Assembly: GCF_011297335.1 (NCBI RefSeq)
Contig: NZ_JAAOTJ010000007.1
Span: 186,001-250,000 of the forward strand
Length of the DNA stretch: 64,000 bases
Reading direction: 5' to 3'
Source of the DNA: Catellatospora methionotrophica
GTDB lineage: Bacteria > Actinomycetota > Actinomycetes > Mycobacteriales > Micromonosporaceae
The translations under genes were made by a program, and so were the position numbers. Positions 27,198 through 36,129 of this stretch are shown here, one piece after another. Under the pieces are notes generated by a model. The model searched no databases, was not told the origin of the DNA, and saw only the letters and a list, made by a program, of their open reading frames with translations. Numbering within the stretch: position 1 is the stretch's first letter; each line of letters opens with the position of its first letter.

Positions 27198-28094
27198 TCA
27201 ACGCAGCTCGCCGGCGACCTTCGCGATGTACGCCAGCGAGTCGGCCTCGCTGAACGCCGCTTCCGTGAGGCGGCTGAACGCCTCCAGGTACGGCGCGGCG
27301 ACCTCGCCACGTTCGAGGAACTGCCCACGGTCGCTGGGCATCGCGAGGGCGTTGCTCATCTCCAGGTAGACCACGACATCGCTGGTGCTGTCGAACGGAA
27401 AGCCCATCAGCACGAAGGTAGGCTCCAGCGTGTAGACGCCCGCGCTGAACGGCAGCACCTGAAGGCAGATGTTGGGCCGAGTGCCCAGCGCGACCAGGTG
27501 AAGCAGCTGCTCACGCTGCACCTGCACGCCGCCCGTGATCCGACGCAGGGTCGCCTCCTCCAGCACCACGCGCACCCGGGGCGGGTCGACCCGCCCCAGC
27601 ACGTGCTCCTGGCGGCGCATCCGGATGGTGACGAACTCCTCCTCCTGCCGCGTCAGCGCCCAGTCCGGCTCCAGGGTGCGGATCACCGCGCGGGCGTAGG
27701 ACTCGGTCTGGAGCAGGCCCGGGATGAGCATCGAGTTGTAGAAGGACAGCTCGGACGCGCCGTCCTCCAGGCCGATGAACATGGCGAAACGCGGTGGCAG
27801 GTCGACGTGCTCAGTCCACCACGACCGCTGACGGGACGCCCGGACCAGCGTCTCCATCTCCGAAACCTCGGACGCGTCGTTCACCCCGTAGAGCTGTAGC
27901 AGTGCCCGCACGTCTGTCACGGTCATCCGCACCGCGCCGTTCTCGATTCGAATGATCTTTGAGAGCGACCATTCGAGTTCGTTGGCGACCTGTTCCTGGG
28001 TGTAATCGGAACTCTCACGAGCCGAGCGCAGAGCGTGGCGCAACCGGAGGCGGGCGACTGTCGGACTCTGTCCGCCGCTCACGTTGATCTCCAC
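27198..28094 (-). CDS. XRE-family regulator with DUF5753 domain
   Basis: Residues 15-75 form a helix-turn-helix (YTQEQVANELEWSLSKIIRIE). Residues 100-285 match the DUF5753 domain common in actinomycetes, with ELSFYNSMLIPGLLQTESYA and LPFSAGVYTLEPTFVLMGF. Such proteins normally pair with a small DUF397 protein; here two DUF397 genes lie just upstream, transcribed in the opposite direction. Related pairs influence development and antibiotic production in Streptomyces. The GTG start overlaps a GGAGGG stretch. Confidence 0.88.
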   Translation of the reverse strand: MEINVSGGQSPTVARLRLRHALRSARESSDYTQEQVANELEWSLSKIIRIENGAVRMTVTDVRALLQLYGVNDASEVSEMETLVRASRQRSWWTEHVDLPPRFAMFIGLEDGASELSFYNSMLIPGLLQTESYARAVIRTLEPDWALTRQEEEFVTIRMRRQEHVLGRVDPPRVRVVLEEATLRRITGGVQVQREQLLHLVALGTRPNICLQVLPFSAGVYTLEPTFVLMGFPFDSTSDVVVYLEMSNALAMPSDRGQFLERGEVAAPYLEAFSRLTEAAFSEADSLAYIAKVAGELR

Positions 28095-28261
28095 CCTCCG
28101 CTGGTCGCCTGCGACGCATCGCAGTCTTGTTGCGACACGCCAGGTGGCTACTTGCGACAGTTCCTTTCGGCGAGTTTACTTGTACGGTGCTGTGCCTGCC
28201 AGCACCTGATATGCCATGCGCGGGCATCGATCGGATCTTGAAAAGATAATCGGGAGTCTTG

Positions 28262-28456
28262 GTGACGTCTGTGCTGCATGCCGTGTGGAAGAAGAGCCGC
28301 CGGTGCGAATCCGGGCACTGTGTGGAGATCGCGGATCTCGCCGTCGCGGTCGGTATCCGCGATTCGGTCACGCCACAGCAGCATTTGATCATCTCGCCGG
28401 AGTCGTTCCGCGTTTTCGTGGACGGCGTCAAGTCAGGCGAGTTCGACCGGGTCTGA
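28262..28456 (+). CDS. DUF397 domain protein
   Basis: A 64-residue protein with the DUF397 pattern: VWKKSRRCESGHCVEIADL, then an aspartate-serine pair in IRDSVTP, then LIISPESFRVFVDGVKSGEF. DUF397 proteins act with XRE/DUF5753 regulators, possibly as an antagonist. I start at GTG 28262, with GGGAG six bases upstream. It is divergent from the XRE gene and ends before a strong terminator. Confidence 0.8.
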   Translation: MTSVLHAVWKKSRRCESGHCVEIADLAVAVGIRDSVTPQQHLIISPESFRVFVDGVKSGEFDRV

Positions 28457-28475
28457 AGCTTCCGCCCCGTGAGTG

Positions 28476-28510
28476 AAAGGCACGTCGCCGTATTCTCGCG
28501 ACGTGCCTTT
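28476..28510 (+). terminator. Intrinsic terminator after first DUF397 gene
   Basis: Perfect 13-bp arms (AAAGGCACGTCGC and its complement) close a 9-base loop and end in TTT. Confidence 0.85.
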
Positions 28511-28654
28511 GCCGACTCCGGGGGACCACCTCCGTGATTCATCCCGGCGGCACCGCCGCGCTGCGGCTCACCGGCATCACCGGCTATATCCTGCTCGAGC
28601 CTCTTGTGTCACAGTGGTGGACGGGGATCCGGATGCGAGGCATGAGGCGGTGCC

Positions 28655-28852
28655 ATGTCCGAGAAAGAGACCGGCCGAAGGTGGGTGACCGCTCAGGCGT
28701 GTGAGTCCGCGCACTGCGTCGAAGTGTGCTTCGACGGGCCGAGTGTGCTGGTGCGCAACTCACAGGAACCTGACGGCCCCTGGCTGACGTTCGACCGCGA
28801 GGAGTGGCGTGTCTTCTGCGCCGCAGTCGCCACCGGAGAGTTCCGCGACTGA
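28655..28852 (+). CDS. Second DUF397 domain protein
   Basis: A 65-residue paralogue of the gene at 28262 with ACESAHCVEVCFDG, VLVRNSQEPDG and LTFDREEWRVFCAAVATGEF. The usual arginine-aspartate-serine is replaced by RNS. It has its own ATG and lies 144 bases after the terminator, so it is a separate transcription unit. Its stop is only a few bases from the stop of the convergent kinase gene. Confidence 0.8.
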   Translation: MSEKETGRRWVTAQACESAHCVEVCFDGPSVLVRNSQEPDGPWLTFDREEWRVFCAAVATGEFRD

Positions 28853-28859
28853 CCAGCGA

Positions 28860-29627
28860 TCAGTGCATGGCGTTGCCGACGATGGTCCACAGTCGCAGTG
28901 ACGCCTCCCGGGCGCTGGGCCGCGCCGTGGAGTTCTTGTCCATGCAGGCGCGGCACAGGTCGGAGACGGCCTGTGGCAGGCCACGCACGGCCAGCACCGG
29001 CGTGGGTGCCAGGTGGCGCAGCGCGGTGGGACCGTGCGGGCTGCGGTGGGCCCCGGCATACGGCGACTTGCCGGTCAACGACTGGTAGAGCAGCGCGCCG
29101 AGCGCGTACACGTCGTCGGAGGGGTTGGCGAACTGCGGCATGCCGGTGCTGACGATGAGCTCGGCCAGGCCGAAGTCGACGACCTTCGGCCCGGTCGTGG
29201 TGATCATGACGTTGCCCGGGGTCAGGTCGCGGTGCACGACGCCGCGCCGGTGCGCCACCGCGAGCACGTCGGCGGCCGTCGCCGCGATCCGCACCGCGCC
29301 GGTCCACGGCAGCGGCCCGTCCAGCAGCACGCTGGTCAGGGCCTCGCCCTTGAGCAGTTCCAGGGCCAGGTAGCCGATGTCGCGCCCGTCGGGGCCGGTC
29401 TCCACGCCGACGTCGAGCACCTTGGGCACGTGCGGGTGGCGCAGCCGGTCGGTCATCGCGGCCTCGTGCCGGATCAGGCCGGAATAGCGGTCGTCGACCA
29501 CCTTCACCGCGAGCCGGCGGCCGGCCGTGGCGTCGACGGCCTGGTACACAGTGGATACTCCGCCGCGCGCCAGAGGCCTGGTCAGCACGTACCGCCCTGC
29601 CAGCGCCGTACCGATCGGAACTTCCAC
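28860..29627 (-). CDS. Hanks-type serine/threonine protein kinase, soluble
   Basis: The kinase fold is complete: glycine-rich loop LARGGVSTVYQA, lysine in RLAVKVV, catalytic loop GVVHRDLTPGNVM (aspartate is the base), DFG in KVVDFGLAE and the activation-segment region DDVYALGALLYQSLTGKSP. The protein of 255 residues stops right after the catalytic domain; there is no membrane segment or PASTA region, unlike PknB. RDL followed by threonine and proline in place of KPxN is slightly unusual. It belongs to a cluster with DUF397 and XRE proteins, though targets are not evident. Confidence 0.88.
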   Translation of the reverse strand: MEVPIGTALAGRYVLTRPLARGGVSTVYQAVDATAGRRLAVKVVDDRYSGLIRHEAAMTDRLRHPHVPKVLDVGVETGPDGRDIGYLALELLKGEALTSVLLDGPLPWTGAVRIAATAADVLAVAHRRGVVHRDLTPGNVMITTTGPKVVDFGLAELIVSTGMPQFANPSDDVYALGALLYQSLTGKSPYAGAHRSPHGPTALRHLAPTPVLAVRGLPQAVSDLCRACMDKNSTARPSAREASLRLWTIVGNAMH

Positions 29628-29693
29628 GGGCGGGATTCTTCCGCAATCAACTGCACAAAGCCATTGGACGTACTTGAAATCTTCGCTAAATGA

Positions 29694-30305
29694 TTATCTG
29701 TCCACGCAGCTTCCCCACAGGCCACGGCGCTGTGCGCGGGCCTGCTCGACGGCGTCGTGCAGGTCGGCCTGATGCGCCAGGTTCGGCCGGATCGCCAGCT
29801 CACGCACGGCTCCGCGCGCGGCCAGCTCGCCGTTGACGAAGCGCCCGCCGTCGGTCCACGCGTAGACCAGGTGGCGGCCGTACGGGTCGAGCTGCTGTCT
29901 GTCGGGTAACAGCCACAGTCGTGCCCCGCTCGGGGCCAGCCCCTTCAGCTCGTCGCGCGCCGTCTCGGACCAGCACTGTGGACTGCCGTCGGCACCGTGC
30001 GATTCGGGTGCGTCGATGCCGAGCAGCCGTAGCTGTACGGGCGCGGTGACGTCGATCACCGCACCCGGCTGCTCGGCCGTGACCTGCAGCGAGTCGCCGT
30101 CGAGCACGAAGTCGACGCGCACCGGCTGCGCCCCGGCGGGCGGCCCTGTGGGCCGGATGGACGGGCTGCTCGCGACCACCGGCGTCCCCGCCGGCCGCCC
30201 GTGGGCGTACCAGAGCCACCCACCCGCCGCCAGCACCAGCACGACCAGCCAGAACAACGTCGCCCGCAACTCCCGCCGCCGCCCGTTTCGCCCCCTACGC
30301 ACCAC
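29694..30305 (-). CDS. Membrane-anchored thermonuclease (SNase) family protein
   Basis: One N-terminal membrane segment (LFWLVVLVLAAGGWLWYA) is followed by a staphylococcal-nuclease-like domain at about residues 60-200. The calcium and catalytic residues appear in VLDGDSLQV, RLLGIDAPE and the DPYGRHLVYAW strand. It should cut DNA or RNA at or outside the membrane. The ATG at 30305 follows a run of basic residues. It is divergent from ohr. Confidence 0.8.
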   Translation of the reverse strand: MVRRGRNGRRRELRATLFWLVVLVLAAGGWLWYAHGRPAGTPVVASSPSIRPTGPPAGAQPVRVDFVLDGDSLQVTAEQPGAVIDVTAPVQLRLLGIDAPESHGADGSPQCWSETARDELKGLAPSGARLWLLPDRQQLDPYGRHLVYAWTDGGRFVNGELAARGAVRELAIRPNLAHQADLHDAVEQARAQRRGLWGSCVDR

Positions 30306-30370
30306 TTGCCCATCCTCGCACCACCTCCATCCCTCACCACCGCGCTCCGGAGAGTGAGATGTGTCGCGGG

Positions 30371-30397
30371 CGGTTTAGTTGTGCGCAATCTAAACCG
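30371..30397. promoter_or_regulatory. Probable OhrR operator
   Basis: A palindrome with perfect 8-bp arms (CGGTTTAG and CTAAACCG) surrounds TTGTGCGCAAT, itself symmetric. It ends 16 bases before the ohr start, where an OhrR repressor would be expected to bind and block transcription until oxidised by organic peroxide. Confidence 0.7.
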
Positions 30398-30413
30398 TCG
30401 TTAGGGTCGGGGT

Positions 30414-30827
30414 ATGACTCCTCTTTACACGGCTGTGGCTACGGCCAGCGGCGATGGACGTGACGGCACGGTGCGCAGCTCGGACGGGCTGCTGGAGGCG
30501 GCCGTGGCGACGCCCGTCGAGCTGGGCGGCGCGGGCGGGGCCACCAACCCGGAGCAACTGTTCGCGGCGGGGTACGCGGCGTGCTTCCACTCCGCGTTGC
30601 GGCTGGTCGCGCGGCGGGGCAAGGCCGACGTCGACGGGTCCGAGGTGACCGCGCACGTCGGGCTCGGCCGCGAGGGCGCCGGGTTCGGCCTGTCCGTGAC
30701 GCTGGAGGTCGCCCTGCCGGGCGTGCCCGCCGACACGGCGCGCCAGCTCGTCGACACCGCGCACCAGTTCTGCCCGTACTCGAACGCGACCCGTGGCAAC
30801 ATCGACGTCCAGCTCGTGCTTCGCTGA
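30414..30827 (+). CDS. ohr: Organic hydroperoxide reductase
   Basis: Ohr reduces organic hydroperoxides using a pair of cysteines. The two catalytic cysteines are in YAACFHSALR and HQFCPYSNATRG, the exact positions expected in the OsmC/Ohr fold. The N-terminal LYTAVATASGDGRDGTVRS and ATNPEQLFAAGYAACF are canonical. It has 137 residues. The gene is followed immediately by its probable regulator ohrR and preceded by a palindromic operator. Confidence 0.95.
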   Translation: MTPLYTAVATASGDGRDGTVRSSDGLLEAAVATPVELGGAGGATNPEQLFAAGYAACFHSALRLVARRGKADVDGSEVTAHVGLGREGAGFGLSVTLEVALPGVPADTARQLVDTAHQFCPYSNATRGNIDVQLVLR

Positions 30828-30831
30828 GACC

Positions 30832-31302
30832 ATGACCCGCGCCGACCGCCCGGACCCCGGTGACCTGGACCTGACCAAGCAGGTCTGCTTCGCGCTGTAC
30901 GCGGCCAGCCGCGCGCTGACCGCGGTCTACCGGCCCGTCCTGGAACGGCTCGGCCTGACCTATCCACAGTATCTGGTGATGCTGGTGCTCTGGGAGCGCG
31001 GGCAGACCTCGGTCAAGGCGCTGGGCGAGTCCCTACAGCTCGACTCGGGCACGCTGTCGCCGCTGCTCAAGCGGCTGGAAGCGGCCGGTCTGGTGGACCG
31101 GGCCCGCGACCCGCGCGACGAGCGCTCCGTGGTGGTCAGCCTCACCGCCGCCGGGGACGGCCTGCGTGACCAGGCCACCGGCATCCCGCGGGCCATCGCC
31201 GAGGCGACCGGCGTGCCCGCTTCCGAACTCACCTATCTGCGCGACACGCTGCGCAAGATCACTGAGGCGGCCACGGCCGCCCCGGACAAGGAGACGACGT
31301 GA
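30832..31302 (+). CDS. ohrR: Organic-hydroperoxide-sensing MarR repressor
   Basis: The winged-helix MarR domain has the single reactive cysteine near its N-terminus in QVCFALYAASRAL, with the tyrosines of LTYPQYLVML that contact it in OhrR proteins. The DNA-recognition helix is LDSGTLSPLLKRLEAAGLV and the wing is RDPRDERSVVVSLT. Oxidation of the cysteine releases it from DNA. The ATG at 30832 follows the ohr stop by four bases. A third gene, an oxidoreductase, overlaps its end. Confidence 0.92.
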   Translation: MTRADRPDPGDLDLTKQVCFALYAASRALTAVYRPVLERLGLTYPQYLVMLVLWERGQTSVKALGESLQLDSGTLSPLLKRLEAAGLVDRARDPRDERSVVVSLTAAGDGLRDQATGIPRAIAEATGVPASELTYLRDTLRKITEAATAAPDKETT

Positions 31303-32291
31303 CCGTCGGACGTGAGATCCACCTGGCTTCCCGGCCCGTGGGCGTGCCCACCCCGGACAACTTCCGCCTGGTCGAGGTGGACGTTCCGGAACCCGCCGAA
31401 GGCCAGGTCAAGGTACGCAACCTGGTGATGTCGGTGGACCCGTACATGCGCGGGCGGATGAACGACGTCAAGTCGTACGTGCCGCCGTTCGCCCTGGACG
31501 CGGTGCTCGACGGCGGGGCCGTCGGCGAGGTCGTCGCGTCGCGCTCGGTCGACCTGAAGCCCGGCGACCTGGTGCTGCACGGCTACGGCTGGCGGGAGTG
31601 GGCCGTCGACGACGCCCGGCGCTTCCGCAAGATCGAGCCGGTCGCCCCGCCGAGCGCGTTCCTCGGCGTGCTCGGCATGCCCGGCCTCACCGCGTACGTC
31701 GGGCTGCTCGACATCGCCGCGATGAAGCCCGGCGACACCGTGTTCGTGTCCGGCGCGGCCGGTGCGGTCGGCAGCCTGGTCGGCCAGCTCGCCCGGCTCA
31801 AGGGCGCGGCCCGCGTGATCGGCAGCGCGGGCAGCGCGGCGAAGGTCGCCCACCTCACCGGCGACCTCGGCTTCGACGCCGCGTTCAACTACCGCGACGG
31901 CGACGTGTCCGGTCAGCTCAAGCAGGCCGCGCCGGACGGGATCGACGTGTACTTCGACAATGTCGGCGGCGACCACCTGACCGCCGCCATCGCCAGGGCG
32001 AAGCCGTTCGCCCGGTTCGCGCTGTGCGGGGCGATCTCGGCGTACAACGAGCCGGTGCCGGGGCCGGACAACATGGCGCTGCTCATCGGCAAGCGGCTCA
32101 CCATGCGCGGGTTCATCGTCACCGACCACAACGACCGCATGGCCGACCTGATCCGCGAGGTCGGCGCCTGGTACGCCGCCGGTGAGATCAAGGCCGAGGA
32201 GACCGTGGTCGAAGGCCTGGAGAACGCGCCGGAGGCGTTCGGCGGCCTGCTGACGGGCGCGAACACCGGCAAGATGGTGGTCAGGCTGTAG
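31299..32291 (+). CDS. NADP-dependent zinc-free MDR oxidoreductase
   Basis: The medium-chain dehydrogenase fold is plain: MSVDPYMRGRM near the N-terminus is the double-bond-reductase signature, and the dinucleotide-binding loop is VSGAAGAVGSLVGQLA. No zinc-binding cysteines are present. Enzymes of this class (prostaglandin-reductase or curcumin-reductase type) reduce the double bond of enones and aldehydes formed by lipid peroxidation, which suits its place in an ohr-ohrR operon. A GTGA overlap couples it to ohrR. Confidence 0.9.
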   Translation: MTVGREIHLASRPVGVPTPDNFRLVEVDVPEPAEGQVKVRNLVMSVDPYMRGRMNDVKSYVPPFALDAVLDGGAVGEVVASRSVDLKPGDLVLHGYGWREWAVDDARRFRKIEPVAPPSAFLGVLGMPGLTAYVGLLDIAAMKPGDTVFVSGAAGAVGSLVGQLARLKGAARVIGSAGSAAKVAHLTGDLGFDAAFNYRDGDVSGQLKQAAPDGIDVYFDNVGGDHLTAAIARAKPFARFALCGAISAYNEPVPGPDNMALLIGKRLTMRGFIVTDHNDRMADLIREVGAWYAAGEIKAEETVVEGLENAPEAFGGLLTGANTGKMVVRL

Positions 32292-32346
32292 CACGGTGGT
32301 CGTCACGGGGCATCGCGGAGCGTAACCGGTCACCTAGGATGCCCCG

Positions 32347-33285
32347 GTGACGATCATCAGTCGACCGGCGCCCTCCGCGCTGGCGCACGCCGCGGCCTTT
32401 CCCGAGGTCGCCGACGTGCGGTCGTGGTGTCGTCAGGGCGACTGGGCCGCGCTGTCCGGCCACTTCGCACGGTTGCCGACCGTCGACGACGCCTACTTCA
32501 CGGCCCGGATCGTCGGCGACCAGCCGGAGGCGGACACGTTCCTGCCGGACGTCGCGCAGGCGTCGCCGACGGACCCGCTGCCCAGGGTGCTGCTCGCCGC
32601 ACGCGCGATCGGGCTGGCCTGGCAGGCCCGCACCGGGGCGCGGGACGTCAGCCGGGACCGCCTCGACCGGATGCACGCGCACCTGCGCCGCGGTGAGCAG
32701 CTGCTGATCGACGTCACCGCGCGCGACCCCGCCGACGGCGTCGCCTGGGCGCTGCGCCTGACCAACGCGCGCGGCCTGGAACTCGGCCAGGCCGAGGCCC
32801 GGCGGCGCTACGACCGGCTGGCCAGGCACCACCCGCACATGCACGGCGCACAGGCGCAGCTCCTGCAGCAGCTGTGCCCGAAATGGGGCGGCAGCTGGGC
32901 GGCCGCGTTCGCGTTCGCGCGTACGGCCGCCGCGGACGCGCCCGAGGGCGGCCTGCACGCCGGGCTGCTCGCCCAGGCCCACGTCGAGCGCTGGCGCGAG
33001 CTGCGCGGCGGCGAGCAGGCGGCCTACTTCCGCCGCCCCGACGTGGTCGCCGAACTCGCCGACGCCGCCGCCCGGTCCGTGCTGCACCCGTCGTACCGGC
33101 CGGTCTACGGCTGGGTGACCACGCACAACCTGTTCGCGGCGGCCTTCAGCCTCGCCGGGGAGCACCGCCGGGCTCGCGTCCACTTCGACGCCCTCGGCGA
33201 CCTGGCCGACCGTTTCCCCTGGGCCTACCTCGGCGACCCCGCCGAGCAGTTCGCCCGGCACCGCGCCCGCGCGCGGAAGGGCTGA
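32347..33285 (+). CDS. DUF4034-like helical protein
   Basis: A 312-residue soluble helical protein. The segment KWGGSWAAAFAFARTAA and the preceding HMHGAQAQLLQQLCP resemble the conserved core of DUF4034 proteins, which have TPR-like helices and no known enzymatic role. No signal peptide or membrane segment is visible. It is followed three bases later by an M16-like peptidase in the same direction, so the two are likely co-expressed. Confidence 0.6.
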   Translation: MTIISRPAPSALAHAAAFPEVADVRSWCRQGDWAALSGHFARLPTVDDAYFTARIVGDQPEADTFLPDVAQASPTDPLPRVLLAARAIGLAWQARTGARDVSRDRLDRMHAHLRRGEQLLIDVTARDPADGVAWALRLTNARGLELGQAEARRRYDRLARHHPHMHGAQAQLLQQLCPKWGGSWAAAFAFARTAAADAPEGGLHAGLLAQAHVERWRELRGGEQAAYFRRPDVVAELADAAARSVLHPSYRPVYGWVTTHNLFAAAFSLAGEHRRARVHFDALGDLADRFPWAYLGDPAEQFARHRARARKG

Positions 33286-33288
33286 CCG

Positions 33289-34968
33289 GTGATCGAGCTG
33301 ACCGAGGTCGACGGTGTGCCCACCCTGGTCGCGCCGTCGTCCGGGCAGACCGCGGCCGGGCTGATGTTCCGGGTCGGCCAGGCCGACGAGACGCTGTCCC
33401 GGCACGGCCTCACGCACCTGGTCGAGCACCTGGCGCTGCACGACAGCGGGCTGTCGGACTACCACTACAACGGCGAGACCGCGTCCGTCTACACCCACTT
33501 CCACCTGCGCGGCTCCGAGTCCGATGTGGTCGGCTACCTCGACAAGGTGTGCGCCGGGCTCGCCGCGCTGCCGATGCACCGGCTGGAGATCGAGAAGGAG
33601 ATCCTGCGCACCGAGAGCCGCAGCCGCGGCGGCACCACCACCCTGCCCGTGCGGCGATACGGCGCGCGAGGCTACGGCCTGCCCGGCTACCCCGAGTGGG
33701 GCCTGTCCCGGCTGGGCCCCGACGACCTGCGGCAGTGGGTCGAGGACTACTTCACCCGCGACAACGCCGTGCTGTGGATCGCGGGGCGCGGCGTCCCGGC
33801 CGGCCTGCGGCTGCCACTGCGGTCGGGCGTACGCCGAGTCGTGCCCCCGCCCACCGCCGTGTTGCCGAGCACCCCCGCCTGGTTCGCCGGCGACGACACC
33901 AGCGTGGTCTTCAGCGCGGTGGTCCGCCGCAGCACCGCCGCCAGCGTGCACTCCGGCGTGCTCGAACGGGAACTGTTCCGCGACCTGCGCCAGGAGGGCG
34001 GCTACTCCTACACCGCCACCTCCTCGTACGACCCGCGCGGCGACGGCTACGCCACGATCACGGCGTACGCCGACGCGCTGCCGGAGAAGCAGGGAGCCGT
34101 GCTGGGCGGTTTCGTCGACGTGCTCGCCCGGATGCGCCACGGTGCCGTCGACCCGCGCAGCGTCGCCGCCGTACGCACCAAGGCCCTGGACAAGCTGAAC
34201 CACCCGGAGATCGAAGCGGCCCGCCTGCCCGGACACGCCCTCAACCTGCTCACCGGCCAGCGTCACCTGACCGTGGACGAACTGCGGGCCGAGCTGTCGG
34301 CGGTCACCGCCGAGCAGGTGCACGCCGTCGCCGTCGAAGCCGCCGACACCGGACTGCTGCAGACACCCCACCGCACCACGGCCGACTGGGCCGGTTTCGC
34401 CGCCGCGCCGACATCGTCGGCGCACGAGGCGGACGGCCGCCGGTATGCCCACCGCGACGACGCGGACGTCGCGCTCGTGATCGGGCCGCAGGCGGCCGGC
34501 ATCGTGCGCCCCGGCTCGCGCGCCACGGTCCGCTACGACGCCTGCGCGGCCATGCTGACCTGGCCCGACGGTGCCCGCCGCCTCATCGGCGACGACGGCA
34601 TCGTGCTGCACCTCGAACCCGCCCTGTGGGCCGTGCCGCAGGCCGAACTGGCCGCGCTCGACGCCGCCGTCGACCCTGACCGCCACCTGCCGATGCCACT
34701 GCGCGGCCCTGGTGCGATCCCCAGGCCCGCCGCCGGACGCCCCAGCGCCGCGGCCTCCCGTGGCGGCGCTGCGAACGCCGGTGAGGTCATCGCGATCGTG
34801 CTGCTCACGCTGGTCGCCGTGGCACTGGGCGTCTTCGGCGTGGCGCAGGCCGTCGCCGCGATCCGGACCGGGGGCACGCCGCTCGACCTGACACTGCTCG
34901 GCTTCGCGGCGGTGGGCACCGCGCTGTTCGCGACCCCCGTGGTGCTGCTGCGGCGGCGACGCCGCTGA
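33289..34968 (+). CDS. M16-family (insulinase-like) peptidase with C-terminal membrane segments
   Basis: The inverted zinc-binding motif HxxEH is present as THLVEHLAL at about residues 42-47, with a candidate downstream glutamate in EIEKEILRTE. The second M16 domain spans about 200-370 and includes the arginine-tyrosine-like ELFRDLRQEGGYSYTATSSY. After a basic, alanine-rich linker the last 80 residues form two membrane helices (VIAIVLLTLVAVALGVFGVA and LTLLGFAAVGTALFATPVVL). The catalytic part would be cytoplasmic, as no signal peptide is seen. The fusion to a C-terminal anchor is unusual for the family. Confidence 0.8.
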   Translation: MIELTEVDGVPTLVAPSSGQTAAGLMFRVGQADETLSRHGLTHLVEHLALHDSGLSDYHYNGETASVYTHFHLRGSESDVVGYLDKVCAGLAALPMHRLEIEKEILRTESRSRGGTTTLPVRRYGARGYGLPGYPEWGLSRLGPDDLRQWVEDYFTRDNAVLWIAGRGVPAGLRLPLRSGVRRVVPPPTAVLPSTPAWFAGDDTSVVFSAVVRRSTAASVHSGVLERELFRDLRQEGGYSYTATSSYDPRGDGYATITAYADALPEKQGAVLGGFVDVLARMRHGAVDPRSVAAVRTKALDKLNHPEIEAARLPGHALNLLTGQRHLTVDELRAELSAVTAEQVHAVAVEAADTGLLQTPHRTTADWAGFAAAPTSSAHEADGRRYAHRDDADVALVIGPQAAGIVRPGSRATVRYDACAAMLTWPDGARRLIGDDGIVLHLEPALWAVPQAELAALDAAVDPDRHLPMPLRGPGAIPRPAAGRPSAAASRGGAANAGEVIAIVLLTLVAVALGVFGVAQAVAAIRTGGTPLDLTLLGFAAVGTALFATPVVLLRRRRR

Positions 34969-34970
34969 CA

Positions 34971-35007
34971 CGACGCCGCCCGGGACACGCGGTCCCGGGC
35001 GGCGTCG
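34971..35007. terminator. Bidirectional terminator
   Basis: Perfect 16-bp GC arms (34971-34986 with 34992-35007) close a 5-base loop between convergent genes. Confidence 0.85.
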
Positions 35008-35012
35008 GCGGT

Positions 35013-35867
35013 TCAGCCCTTGAGCTTGCCCGTACGGGCCGGATCGAACGTGGCGATGCAGGTCACCGCCCGGTCCCCACCCGCCCAGCTCTCCGACGTC
35101 GGGTAGAGGTAGTAGGTGTCCACGGCCGGATCGTCCACAGCCTTGGGGGCGTACGACTTCAGCAGGTCCGCGCAGCGCGGGTCGGCCTTCTTCTCGATCG
35201 CCTCGATGCCCGGGAACGTCGACTCGGTCAGCTTGAACTCCGCGTACACCTCGCCGTCGTGCAGCTCGGTGCACGGCACTACCGGCAGCTCCTCGATCTC
35301 GTCCTCGGTGCTGAGATCGTTGAGGCAGTCGCCGATGCGCAGCGAGTGCACCGACGTGTCGTCGCCGCCGGTGGTGTCGGTCGTGTCCGCGTTCGCCCCG
35401 GCGATGACCGCGATCGCGACCCCGGCGCAGATGGCCAGCGTCCACAGCGAACTGAGCACGATGCCCGCGATGGCCATGCCCCGGCCGTTCTGGTTGCGCT
35501 TCTTGATCTGCGACAGCGCCACGAAGCCGAAGATGAAGCCGAACAGGATGCCGCCCAGCACGCCGAAGATCAGCGAGGCGATGGCGAAGCCGTTCGTGCC
35601 GGACGGCGGCGGGGGCCCCTGCTGGTAGGGGACGCCGTAACCGCCCGGGGGCGTCTGCTGCGGGGGAGCGCTGTAGGGCTGGCTCGCGGCGTACTGCGGG
35701 CCGGTGCCGTACTGCTGCTGGCCCGTGCCGTACTGGGGGGCCGAGCCGTAGGGCGCGTACGGGTCGGCCGGCGGGCCGGACTGCGGCGCGCCCGGGGGCG
35801 GCGGGACCTGCGGGTACGGCTGCTGCCCGTAGGGCGGCGGGGTCGAATCAGGAGAGGGGTAGTTCAC
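35013..35867 (-). CDS. DUF4190/septum-formation-domain membrane protein
   Basis: The first 90 residues are a proline-, glycine-, tyrosine- and glutamine-rich cytoplasmic tail with repeated QYGTG-like units. Two membrane helices follow in the DUF4190 style (ASLIFGVLGGILFGFIFGFV and IAGIVLSSLWTLAICAGVAI, joined by a basic SQIKKRNQNGRGMA loop). The outer domain has cysteine pairs (GDCLNDL, VVPCTELHDGEVYAEF) matching the septum-formation domain of actinomycetes. Its role at the septum is a family inference. Confidence 0.8.
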   Translation of the reverse strand: MNYPSPDSTPPPYGQQPYPQVPPPPGAPQSGPPADPYAPYGSAPQYGTGQQQYGTGPQYAASQPYSAPPQQTPPGGYGVPYQQGPPPPSGTNGFAIASLIFGVLGGILFGFIFGFVALSQIKKRNQNGRGMAIAGIVLSSLWTLAICAGVAIAVIAGANADTTDTTGGDDTSVHSLRIGDCLNDLSTEDEIEELPVVPCTELHDGEVYAEFKLTESTFPGIEAIEKKADPRCADLLKSYAPKAVDDPAVDTYYLYPTSESWAGGDRAVTCIATFDPARTGKLKG

Positions 35868-36129
35868 CGCCGGAAGCTACCACCACGGGCCGACGGGCCG
35901 CGTGCTCGTTCTCGCCTGGCTGGACGGGTGGGCAGGCACAACGGGTCCCGGCGGCCGCCGCGACAACTGGGAAGGGCTGGTACGCGCAGGCGATTCCCAA
36001 GGCTGAGACTGGTTACCAAGCGTGGCTCAAGTACAGGAGAGATGTGATGCGGAGGGAGTCGTCAATCGCTGCACTTGATGACGACAGTTCGGGCGTGGTC
36101 TCATCGAGAAGCCGAACCGAGGAACGCAT

